7,170 bases of DNA from positions 1-7,170 of the forward strand of contig CALGAG010000114.1 of assembly GCA_937951995.1 (NCBI GenBank). The letters are read 5' to 3'. A program made the translations under genes and the position numbers. The notes beneath the pieces were generated by a model that worked only from the letters and a program-made list of their open reading frames with translations, did not search any database and was not told where the DNA came from. This stretch comes from an uncultured Bacillota bacterium (GTDB taxonomy: Bacteria; Bacillota; Clostridia; Tissierellales; Tissierellaceae). The stretch's first letter is position 1. Each line of letters begins with the position of its first letter. Shown here piece after piece: positions 1 to 6,301 of the stretch.

Positions 1-633
1 AAATTCGGATACCTTATGCTCCAGGTGGTTGGCCCGGGGGAACTTATAAAGGCTGGAGTAATGGTTGCCATCATGAGTATAATCCTGGGAATGGGAGTTC
101 CTGGCATTGCGGCCTATGTAATAGTCACGGCAGTTGCGGTACCTGTAATGGTCCAGGTTGGTGCCCTTCCAATAGCAGCCCATCTTTTCTGCCTGTTATA
201 TGCATCCCTTTCCAACATAACCCCGCCTGTGGCAATGTCTGTATATGTTGCCTCGGGGATTGCAGATTCTGACTTCAGAAAGACAGGGATCCAGGCTGTC
301 CTTGTTGGATTGTCGGGATTTATCCTGCCCTTCTTCTTTCTTGTGAATCCAATACTCCTTCTTGGAGCGGCTCCAGAGGGTACGGGAATTCTTGAAACTG
401 CAGTTGCAATATTGGGTGCAATATTTGGAATATACTTCCTGGCATCCGGAACAGGAGGGTGGTATATTAGAAGGAGTGGACTGGTGGAAAGACTGGCGGC
501 AATACTTGTCGGGCTTCTACTTATTCATCCCGTAGGAGGTACGGATGCAGTGGGAGTGGGGATTGCAGCATTTCTTACAATATATCAGCTACAAAAAAAC
601 AAGGGTGACAAGGCAAAGAAAATCAATGCCTGA
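1..633 (+). CDS. TRAP transporter fused permease (4TM/12TM, TAXI-associated), C-terminal part
   Basis: This is the C-terminal 210 residues of the membrane permease of a TRAP importer, which uses an ion gradient to take up organic or amino acids delivered by an extracytoplasmic binding protein. The frame is open from base 1, so the gene begins outside the window; the first visible ATG (16) is internal. The sequence is highly hydrophobic with several membrane segments. It carries the family-typical run G-M-G-V-P-G-I-A-A-Y, then A-A-H-L-F, then S-N-I-T-P-P-V-A, then G-F-I-L-P-F with N-P-I-L-L-L, as in the DctM-like half of fused DctQM permeases. A last hydrophobic pair (about residues 130-190) and a short lysine-rich tail follow, as usual for the 4TM/12TM fusion type. 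The TAXI binding protein gene starts 30 bases after the stop codon, supporting the fused class. Substrate cannot be read from this fragment. Confidence 0.93.
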   Translation, partial: KFGYLMLQVVGPGELIKAGVMVAIMSIILGMGVPGIAAYVIVTAVAVPVMVQVGALPIAAHLFCLLYASLSNITPPVAMSVYVASGIADSDFRKTGIQAVLVGLSGFILPFFFLVNPILLLGAAPEGTGILETAVAILGAIFGIYFLASGTGGWYIRRSGLVERLAAILVGLLLIHPVGGTDAVGVGIAAFLTIYQLQKNKGDKAKKINA

Positions 634-663
634 AACATATAAAGCTTTAGAGAGGAGAAATGT

Positions 664-1635
664 ATGAAAAGAATATTATCTATGGCACTTGCTTTTGTGC
701 TTTTGGCTGGAGTCCTTGCAGGCTGTGGGAATGGGGGAAATGAAGATGTTACCTATCTTAAGTTTCCAACTGCATCCACTACCGGGGCTATCTATCCTAT
801 CGGTGCGGCAATATCAAACCTTTGGAATGAGAACATAGAGGGACTGAATGTATCAGTTGAGGCATCAAATGGAGGTGTCCAGAATCTTGGCCTGGTTGCC
901 CAGGGAGAGGCCCAGATAGGTGTTGCCGTAACAAACATTATGACTGAACAAAAAAATGGTACAGGGGTATTTGAGGGTAAACAGTACGATGGAATAAGGG
1001 TTCTTACAGCACTATATTCAAACTACAACCAGGTGGTTGTTGGAGGGGATTCTGGAATCGAAAGCCTGAGTGATATAAGGGGTAAGGTATTTGCTCCTGG
1101 AGCACCAGGAAGCACACCTGAGGTTGAGACAAACATCCACCTTACAGCTGCAGGCCTAAACTACCCTGATGACTTCAGCCCACAGTTTGTAGGCTTTACA
1201 GAGTCAATTGACCTAATAAGAAACAAGCAGCTTGACGGAGCTTGGCTCCAGGCAGGAATTCCAACCTCGGCTGTGTCAGAAATCCTGTCAACGGCAAATG
1301 GAAGGTTGGTTTCAATAGATGAGGATGTCATAACTCAGTTGACAGAGGAGTACCCATGGTACAACAGGGCAGTTATCCCTGCTGGAACCTATGAGAACCA
1401 GGATTATGATGTGGTTACCACAAGCATAGTAATAACAATATTTGTGGATGAAAGCCTACCGGAGGAAACAGCCTACCAGATGACAAAGGTATTCTGGGAG
1501 AATGTTGAATCCCTGGCCACCACCCACAACGCCATAAAGGGTCTTGAGCTGGAACAGGCAGTCCAGAACCTGGCGGGACTTCCGCTCCATGAAGGTTCTG
1601 AAAGATACTACAGGGAAATGGGAATAATGGATTAA
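664..1635 (+). CDS. TAXI-family TRAP transporter solute-binding lipoprotein
   Basis: This is the extracytoplasmic substrate-binding subunit of the TRAP-TAXI importer whose permease lies just upstream. Residues 1-20 form a lipoprotein signal peptide (M-K-R, hydrophobic core, lipobox L-A-G-C with Cys21), so the protein should be anchored to the outer face of the membrane. TAXI features are visible in order: T-T-G-A-I-Y-P-I-G (39-47), E-A-S-N-G-G-V-Q-N-L (66-75), A-Q-I-G-V (83-87), D-I-R-G-K followed by G-A-P-G-S (137-150), D-G-A-W and A-G-I-P-T-S-A (191-203), and the C-terminal P-L-H-E-G-S-E-R-Y-Y-R-E-M-G (307-320). The length of 323 residues is normal for the family. The ATG is preceded by AGAGGAG (651-657) at 6 bases. 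Only 30 bases separate it from the permease and no promoter is seen there, so the two are one operon. The ligand is unknown; glutamate or other carboxylates are common guesses for the family. Confidence 0.93.
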   Translation: MKRILSMALAFVLLAGVLAGCGNGGNEDVTYLKFPTASTTGAIYPIGAAISNLWNENIEGLNVSVEASNGGVQNLGLVAQGEAQIGVAVTNIMTEQKNGTGVFEGKQYDGIRVLTALYSNYNQVVVGGDSGIESLSDIRGKVFAPGAPGSTPEVETNIHLTAAGLNYPDDFSPQFVGFTESIDLIRNKQLDGAWLQAGIPTSAVSEILSTANGRLVSIDEDVITQLTEEYPWYNRAVIPAGTYENQDYDVVTTSIVITIFVDESLPEETAYQMTKVFWENVESLATTHNAIKGLELEQAVQNLAGLPLHEGSERYYREMGIMD

Positions 1636-1641
1636 ATAGAG

Positions 1642-1678
1642 CAAGCACAAGGGATATTGACCCTTGTGCTTGTCTTTT
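1642..1678 (+). terminator. Intrinsic terminator between convergent genes, probably bidirectional
   Basis: A perfect 12-bp stem (arms 1642-1653 and 1661-1672, CAAGCACAAGGG and its complement) encloses a 7-base loop and is followed on the + strand by TCTTTT. It ends the TRAP-TAXI operon, starting 7 bases after that stop codon. The - strand gene stops at 1677, so the same stem lies 4 bases beyond its stop codon and could terminate it too. On the - strand the following sequence is CTCTATTTAAT, a poorer U-tract, so termination in that direction may be weaker. Confidence 0.88.
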
Positions 1679-3776
1679 AATCTACCTTGACGCCAGTTCT
1701 CACTTGAGGCATCATTGCAGATTGACCATCCTTTCTTATCTCGACGGTACCTGAAAATACAATCTTGCCATTTTCTTCTGAAAAGGTCCATAGTTCGACC
1801 ATATTAATTGAATTGCCATTGTCTCGGGTTTCAAGAATATCAACCGTAAGCCTTGAAATGGAAGGGTCATAATCAAACTTATAAACATATTCTGCATTAT
1901 CGGCTTCTGATGTATTATCTGTCCAGTAGAAGAAGGTGCCATATGAATTGATTATGTTAATGTTTCCGCCAGACTGGAGAATCTGTATGTCCATATCCTC
2001 TGAGTAGCTGCTATCTCCAAGGCTTGAGGTAGATGTCATGGCGTAGTTGCCAAGGACTGCCTCCAAGGGAAGTCCCTTGCCGATTTTAACCAGGGTTTCA
2101 GGAGCTGACAGGGTAAATGGAATCTCAAGCTCAGGCTGGTCAAGGTCAGGATCATCACCAGGCTTGAAAAGAGCAACCTGGTTTGGAGAGCCAGCCAAAA
2201 TATAACCAAGCAGGGTCATCCTGGCTGCAACCTTTCCTTCATCTGAAATTGTACCGGTCCAGGTTCTCTTCTCAGCGGTTTCCTTAAGAGGGGTGAGTCT
2301 CATGGTGTAACCTGCATACTGTGACTGTTCACCATCTGCAAGATCTTCCTCGATTGAAAGTCTTATGGTTTGGTTGTAGAAGCTTTTAGCCTTGTTAAGC
2401 TCCTTTAGGTACTCAGCCTCGGCCTTTTTCATAAAGTAGTTCCTAACTGATGTTGCAACAGGGTAGAGCCTGTCGTAAAGATTCTTTTTATAGTCCTGGG
2501 TTAGCTTTTCAATATCAGCCTTAGTGGGGTATGCCATCCTGGAGTAATTCTCATCAAGGTCTGAAGCCACAATGGACTGTTCATCCACCGGAAGGTTCCA
2601 GAAAGCCTTTGAGTACCTGTCGATTTCAGCATCAAGTGCCTTCTGTACTGCCTTCTCATCTCCGGCATTGGCCTCTGTAAGATCAATCATCACCTGTCTC
2701 CAGTCCTTAAGGGTCCGGGCCTTGTAGGCTCCTTCCCTGAAATAATCATTGTAATGAAAGTATACCTTGCCAATATTCTCCTGCTTCATCTCCATGCCCA
2801 TCTCAAACATCTTGCCAACCAAGACATCATAAAGCCAAATGGTTGAAGCAAGAAACCCAAGGGTTGCATTTGTGGACAGACCCATCATAAAGTAGGAAAC
2901 ATCCTTGTAAAGTCCAAGGATATCCTCATCCGAACCCTCAGTCTGAACAATGGTACTTGCGATCTTTACAACCGATACAACCTTTCCGATTTTACCAATG
3001 GTCTCATAGCCTTGTTCAAGAAGCTTTGAATCAAAGTTGGGTTGGCCAAGACCAATTAGATTGATTGGGTTCGTGGACCAATCGATTTCCGTTCCAGCAT
3101 CACTGGATAGGTCGTACATGGTTGAAACAATATGGGCGCCTACACTTGCCGCCTTGCCTCCTTCACTTCCATTTTCAATGAATTCCCTCAAGACCTCTGC
3201 AGCAGCCTCTTCACTAATAAGGGAAAGGTCCGAGTTCAGGTCATCTATGTAGGCGAATCTTCTTGTCTCATCCTTTATGTGGAAGGCACCGAATCTGGAA
3301 AGGTGGTCAGTGGTTATGACAAGCTCCATGGCCGATGAATCAACGGTGAACATAATATCCTCCCATTGACTGTTTTCTTCGTTGTAGTATTTGGCGCCCA
3401 CACACTTTGAGGGATCCTGTCCATCAAGGCAATAGTTTGAATCATAGGGAATCCTGATGGTGATGAAATCATCCAGCTGGGTCATGCCCTCCAGACTTAT
3501 CTCGTAGGATTCAATCTTATATCCCTCATCAGAATCTTCCTCGGTAGCCAAGGGGACAACCGTAAGTTCCACCTGGTCATCGAGTATGTATTCGCTCAGT
3601 TCCACTGTTACCCCTGCTTCTGTCTTGGCTATAAGATTTTCCGGAGACAGAATAACCTGCTCCTCTTTTCCAGGGGGCTTGCCACCTGATAGGTTTGCAT
3701 CTCCACCTGAGCTTCCGCATGCTGTAAATGTAATAAGAATCGACAGGGATAATATTATTGATAAAATTCTCTTCAT
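1677..3776 (-). CDS. Large multi-domain lipoprotein of unknown function (699 aa)
   Basis: I do not recognise this gene as a named family. Residues 1-19 are a signal peptide with lipobox F-T-A-C (Cys20), followed by a Gly/Ser/Pro-rich linker, so it should be a surface-anchored lipoprotein. Residues about 45-168 read as a beta-sandwich: alternating hydrophobic strands, D-D-F-I-T-I-R-I-P-Y, V-G-A-K-Y-Y-N-E-E-N-S-Q-W and H-L-S-R-F-G-A-F, resembling ZU5/GAIN-like extracellular modules. Cys116 and Cys125 could form a disulfide. Residues about 180-475 are mostly helical and charged. The last about 130 residues (570-699) are strand-rich, like small lipocalin-type C-terminal domains. The ATG is supported by AAGGAGGG (3784-3791, - strand) at 7 bases. 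It is the last gene of the - strand block and is separated from the upstream LuxR gene by a terminator, so it probably has its own promoter between 3777 and 3856, although none of good quality is visible. Domain assignments are from reading the sequence only. Confidence 0.85.
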   Translation of the reverse strand: MKRILSIILSLSILITFTACGSSGGDANLSGGKPPGKEEQVILSPENLIAKTEAGVTVELSEYILDDQVELTVVPLATEEDSDEGYKIESYEISLEGMTQLDDFITIRIPYDSNYCLDGQDPSKCVGAKYYNEENSQWEDIMFTVDSSAMELVITTDHLSRFGAFHIKDETRRFAYIDDLNSDLSLISEEAAAEVLREFIENGSEGGKAASVGAHIVSTMYDLSSDAGTEIDWSTNPINLIGLGQPNFDSKLLEQGYETIGKIGKVVSVVKIASTIVQTEGSDEDILGLYKDVSYFMMGLSTNATLGFLASTIWLYDVLVGKMFEMGMEMKQENIGKVYFHYNDYFREGAYKARTLKDWRQVMIDLTEANAGDEKAVQKALDAEIDRYSKAFWNLPVDEQSIVASDLDENYSRMAYPTKADIEKLTQDYKKNLYDRLYPVATSVRNYFMKKAEAEYLKELNKAKSFYNQTIRLSIEEDLADGEQSQYAGYTMRLTPLKETAEKRTWTGTISDEGKVAARMTLLGYILAGSPNQVALFKPGDDPDLDQPELEIPFTLSAPETLVKIGKGLPLEAVLGNYAMTSTSSLGDSSYSEDMDIQILQSGGNINIINSYGTFFYWTDNTSEADNAEYVYKFDYDPSISRLTVDILETRDNGNSINMVELWTFSEENGKIVFSGTVEIRKDGQSAMMPQVRTGVKVD

Positions 3777-3856
3777 AGCAGTTCCCTCCTTGGATAAAAT
3801 GCTAGTGTCAAGTTTCTAAAACTATGGTACTTGTATTTATGATACTCTTTTTGGGC

Positions 3857-3884
3857 AAAAAAAGAATCACCCAAAAGGATGATT
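3857..3884 (-). terminator. Intrinsic terminator after the MFS-LuxR gene
   Basis: Read on the - strand, AATCATCC (3884-3877) pairs with GGGTGATT (3872-3865) across a TTTT loop, giving an 8-bp stem with one G-U pair, followed by C and seven T residues (3863-3857). This is a classical rho-independent terminator 27 bases after the stop codon at 3912. It separates transcription of the regulator from the downstream lipoprotein gene. An alternative, weaker pairing TTTTGGG/CCCAAAA (3849-3855 with 3870-3876) overlaps it. Confidence 0.85.
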
Positions 3885-3911
3885 TCCTATTAAACCCCAC
3901 ATATTTTATAA

Positions 3912-5312
3912 TCACTTCTGAATAAAGCTGCTTATGAGCTCTGCCCTTTTACTGACACCATACTTTGAGTAGATATTCCTTATATGGGTTTTGACGGTAT
4001 TTTCACTAATGGATAGCTTTTCTGAAATTTCCTTGTTTGAGCTGCCCTCCAATATATGGGCAAGGACCTCCCTTTCCCTTTCTGTAAGTGGAGACAGTGC
4101 ATGAGAACCATCAACTATATATGCCTGATCACCAGAATCTGATCCTTGATTTTCCTTGAGGTATTTATGGCTACTCAAGAGATACTGAAGCTGGTTGTTC
4201 AGGAAGGGCAGTATCACCAATGTCAAGCCAGTGACTGCTAGTGAGATCACAACTGTTTCTGCAGTTGAAAGACCTGATGACATAATTCCAAAGCCCACCA
4301 TATCGCCAAGAAGGACACCCAGTACATTTGCAGAAAGGCCAATCCCAAAAATCCTCACTGGATTTTTTGCATAAGTTAGCATCTCGCCGATAATGCTCCA
4401 CCAGAAGAGGTCGAAAATTCCAAAGGAACCAAGCATAAGCGTATCAACTATCAAGTAGTCCACAGAACCCCTTCCAAGAAGCATAAATGCAATAAAGGAA
4501 GACATCATCATAACCATTGCCACATAAAGTATGATGGGCTTACCTGAATCTCTGGCATAGTGTCTCACCACCAGGATGGCCACAATGTAGGGGACTGCCC
4601 AATACCAGCTGACAAGGTCTTGAAGATGTGAAAAGGCCGGATTTACAACCTGGTACATAAGACCTGAATTAATTGTGATTACAGTGATGAATATGAAGAG
4701 TACCCGTTGTGTTTTACCTAGCTTCCCGCTGGTTTTTGGATCAACCATCATTACTTCTTCCTGGTCCACCTGCAAGGGTAGCCTCAACAGGAGAGAGGCT
4801 CCAACCATCAATGCAAGCAGTGACAGGTAGAGTCCAACAAGAGGGGAGGTCTTGGCCAAAACAAGGTTAATGGCGATCATTATCAGGTTGGAAAGGACGA
4901 GAACATCAGCGCAGCTCCTAATTCTTTCAGTCTTTGGTGTAAAGGACTTTAGGAAGTGACCCCATGCTGCAACCATCCACCCACTTGCAAGTCCGCTTAT
5001 GGAAATTCCAACAATCCAAAGAGGCGAAGGGGAAAAAAGGAAGGGGACTGTGCCAAGAACCGACAGGGCAAGGCCAAGCCTTAGGATTGCTCCGATCCTT
5101 TTGGGTGATTCAGCAAAAAAACCACAGGAAAACAAACCTATGAAATGGGCTACTATGGCACCTAGTATCAGAGGTCTGGTATCCACCGAACCCAGTTCCA
5201 TAAGACCATACAAAACGCTCCCTTCAAATAGGAAGGACAAAAGATATGAAAAAACCAGAGAGAATCCAACAATCGACATTCTCCTGGGTTCATTGATTCC
5301 AAAACTGGGCAT
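3912..5312 (-). CDS. MFS-like 12-TM membrane protein fused to C-terminal LuxR-type HTH regulator
   Basis: This is a membrane-embedded transcription factor of 466 residues. About 12 hydrophobic segments can be counted at roughly 12-36, 47-67, 73-93, 98-118, 133-152, 158-178, 203-222, 240-255, 262-280, 287-306, 321-344 and 350-371, in two sets of six split by a polar loop (about 180-200) as in the major facilitator fold. After a polar linker, residues 406-466 form a GerE/LuxR helix-turn-helix: L-T-E-R-E-R-E-V-L, N-K-E-I-S-E-K-L-S-I-S, then E-N-T-V-K-T-H-I-R-N-I-Y-S-K. There is no receiver or autoinducer-binding domain, so the membrane part presumably senses a ligand or acts as a degenerate transporter (inference). 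The frame is open from a GTG at 5369, but ATG 5312-5310 has GGAGG at 6 bases and is preferred. Similar MFS-LuxR fusions are common in Coriobacteriia and occur in some Clostridia. The target genes are unknown; sdaAA lies upstream with no visible terminator between. Confidence 0.9.
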   Translation of the reverse strand: MPSFGINEPRRMSIVGFSLVFSYLLSFLFEGSVLYGLMELGSVDTRPLILGAIVAHFIGLFSCGFFAESPKRIGAILRLGLALSVLGTVPFLFSPSPLWIVGISISGLASGWMVAAWGHFLKSFTPKTERIRSCADVLVLSNLIMIAINLVLAKTSPLVGLYLSLLALMVGASLLLRLPLQVDQEEVMMVDPKTSGKLGKTQRVLFIFITVITINSGLMYQVVNPAFSHLQDLVSWYWAVPYIVAILVVRHYARDSGKPIILYVAMVMMMSSFIAFMLLGRGSVDYLIVDTLMLGSFGIFDLFWWSIIGEMLTYAKNPVRIFGIGLSANVLGVLLGDMVGFGIMSSGLSTAETVVISLAVTGLTLVILPFLNNQLQYLLSSHKYLKENQGSDSGDQAYIVDGSHALSPLTEREREVLAHILEGSSNKEISEKLSISENTVKTHIRNIYSKYGVSKRAELISSFIQK

Positions 5313-5318
5313 CTCAAA

Positions 5319-5323
5319 CCTCC
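5319..5323 (-). promoter_or_regulatory. Ribosome binding site deciding the MFS-LuxR start
   Basis: GGAGG on the - strand lies 6 bases before ATG 5312-5310. The longer open frame begins with GTG-GTG at 5369, which has no comparable Shine-Dalgarno sequence and would translate through the inverted-repeat leader, so the internal ATG is chosen. Confidence 0.85.
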
Positions 5324-5331
5324 GTAGTAGA

Positions 5332-5383
5332 AAGAGTGCCAACCTGGGGAGATTTAATGAAATCACCACGACTTAGCACTCTT
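5332..5383 (-). promoter_or_regulatory. Nested inverted-repeat leader of the MFS-LuxR gene
   Basis: On the - strand an exact 8-bp inverted repeat, AAGAGTGC (5383-5376) and GCACTCTT (5339-5332), encloses 36 bases. Inside it is a second hairpin, GATTT-CATT-AAATC (5364-5351), extended past one T-T mismatch by GG/CC (5367-5366 with 5349-5348). The structure sits between the predicted transcription start (about 5398) and the ribosome binding site, ending 8 bases before GGAGG. It could be a structured RNA leader or a DNA operator, possibly for self-regulation. No T-run follows, so it is not an ordinary terminator. It does not match a riboswitch class I can name. Confidence 0.5.
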
Positions 5384-5404
5384 GATATTCATTTCAATTA
5401 TTTA

Positions 5405-5433
5405 ATTATAACACCATGAAAATTCTAAAGCAA
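5405..5433 (-). promoter_or_regulatory. Candidate sigma-A promoter of the MFS-LuxR gene
   Basis: A perfect TATAAT (-10, plus-strand 5405-5410) has TTGCTT (-35, 5428-5433; 3 of 6 matches) at a 17-base spacing on the - strand. The -35 box lies inside the last codons of sdaAA. A predicted start near 5398 gives a leader of about 85 bases that contains the nested inverted repeat. The -35 is weak, so an activator or read-through from sdaAA may contribute. Confidence 0.6.
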
Positions 5434-6288
5434 TTTCTCTTTCCACAATTTGCCAGTTTCAGTAGCGGCAAGACCAGCCAGGGAGGTTTCCCTCAGTGAA
5501 ACAGGCATAAGTAGTCCGATGTTGTACATGGCACTGATAACCTCATCCCATGGAACCTTTGATTCCACACCAGCCAGGGCCATTTCAGCCGCCATAATTG
5601 CATTTGATGCACCAGCTGCATTTCTCTTTATGCAAGGAACCTCAACAAGTCCTGCAAGTGGGTCACAGGTCAGGCCAAGCATATTCTTTAGGGCCATGGC
5701 CATAGCATGTGCAGCCTGTGAAGGAGAGCCTCCTGCCATTTCAACAGCCGCTGCGGCTGCCATGGCGCTTGCAGACCCAATCTCTGCCTGACATCCACCG
5801 GCTGCTCCGGATATGAAGGCATTGTTCGCTATGACAAATCCAAAGGCACCTGCAGTAAAGAGGTGTTTCATAGCCTCCTCATCATCCAGGCCCAGCTTCT
5901 CCTGTACTGCAATAACCACAGCAGGAAGCACTCCTGATGATCCGGCAGTTGGACTGGCGCAGATAAGACCCATTGAAGCATTGACCTCATTAATTGAGAT
6001 GGCATATGATACAGCCTTTAGCAGGGTGGGATCAGTAAGGTAGTTTCCCCTGCTTATGTAGTCATCCATTTTCTTGGCATCCCCACCGGTCATTCCTGAA
6101 TAGGAGGTGACGCCCTCCAGACCCTTCATTGCAGAACTCTTCATAACCTGGAATTGCTTGTCCATCATGCCTATGACTTCCTTGCGGCTCTTTTCTGTCA
6201 GTTCGGACTCCTGGTCAATCATTATTTCATACAGCTTCTTATTCTGGTCCTGTGCCTGCTGGACCAGCTCTTGAACGTTTCTGAACAT
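5425..6288 (-). CDS. sdaAA: L-serine dehydratase, iron-sulfur-dependent, alpha subunit
   Basis: With the beta subunit encoded upstream, this cytoplasmic enzyme deaminates L-serine to pyruvate and ammonia using a [4Fe-4S] cluster. The 287-residue chain carries the expected signatures: N-E-V-N-A-S-M-G and S-P-T-A-G-S-S-G (112-119), G-G-C-Q-A-E-I-G-S-A (164-173), and C-D-P-L-A-G-L-V-E-V-P-C (208-219) followed by K-R-N-A. Cys166, Cys208 and Cys219 keep the 42- and 11-residue spacing of the cluster cysteines known from the single-chain enzymes, so the cluster site looks intact. Length is normal for the Gram-positive split form. The open frame extends to a GTG at 6297, but that has no usable ribosome site; ATG 6288-6286 has GAGGTGA at 5 bases and gives the usual M-F-R-N-V start. 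It begins 13 bases after the sdaAB stop, so the two are coupled. No hairpin terminator is seen before the MFS-LuxR gene. Confidence 0.96.
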   Translation of the reverse strand: MFRNVQELVQQAQDQNKKLYEIMIDQESELTEKSRKEVIGMMDKQFQVMKSSAMKGLEGVTSYSGMTGGDAKKMDDYISRGNYLTDPTLLKAVSYAISINEVNASMGLICASPTAGSSGVLPAVVIAVQEKLGLDDEEAMKHLFTAGAFGFVIANNAFISGAAGGCQAEIGSASAMAAAAAVEMAGGSPSQAAHAMAMALKNMLGLTCDPLAGLVEVPCIKRNAAGASNAIMAAEMALAGVESKVPWDEVISAMYNIGLLMPVSLRETSLAGLAATETGKLWKEKLL

Positions 6289-6293
6289 TCCTT

Positions 6294-6300
6294 TCACCTC
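6294..6300 (-). promoter_or_regulatory. Ribosome binding site deciding the sdaAA start
   Basis: GAGGTGA on the - strand lies 5 bases before ATG 6288-6286 and almost touches the sdaAB stop (6302-6304). It contains the alternative GTG (6297-6295) within itself, which rules that codon out as the likely start. The placement suggests translational coupling of the two subunits. Confidence 0.85.
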
Positions 6301-6301
6301 T

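Noticed and set aside
1456..1791. Open frame on the - strand across the terminator and the end of the TAXI gene
   Set aside because: It runs through the shared hairpin and overlaps two well-supported genes in other frames; no ribosome site or domain supports it.
3783..3811. TTGACA on the - strand (3811-3806) as the lipoprotein gene -35 box
   Set aside because: At a 17-base spacing the -10 position would fall on the ribosome binding site and reads GAGGGA, so no promoter forms from it.
3811..3823. Short dyad AGTTT-CTA-AAACT upstream of the lipoprotein gene as an operator
   Set aside because: Five-base arms in an AT-rich spacer are expected by chance; there is no second copy near other promoters in the window.
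4999..5376. Open frame of 125 codons on the + strand opposite the MFS-LuxR gene
   Set aside because: It lies antisense to a well-supported membrane protein, is rich in basic and proline residues as expected for the complement of membrane codons, and has no recognisable domain.
5332..5383. Reading the nested leader repeat as an intrinsic terminator or known riboswitch
   Set aside because: No T-run follows the stem, and the leader is too small and lacks the conserved core of any riboswitch I can recognise.
5450..5791. Open frame of 113 codons on the + strand opposite sdaAA
   Set aside because: It is the shadow of the alanine- and glycine-rich sdaAA coding sequence; the motifs and ribosome site support only the - strand gene.
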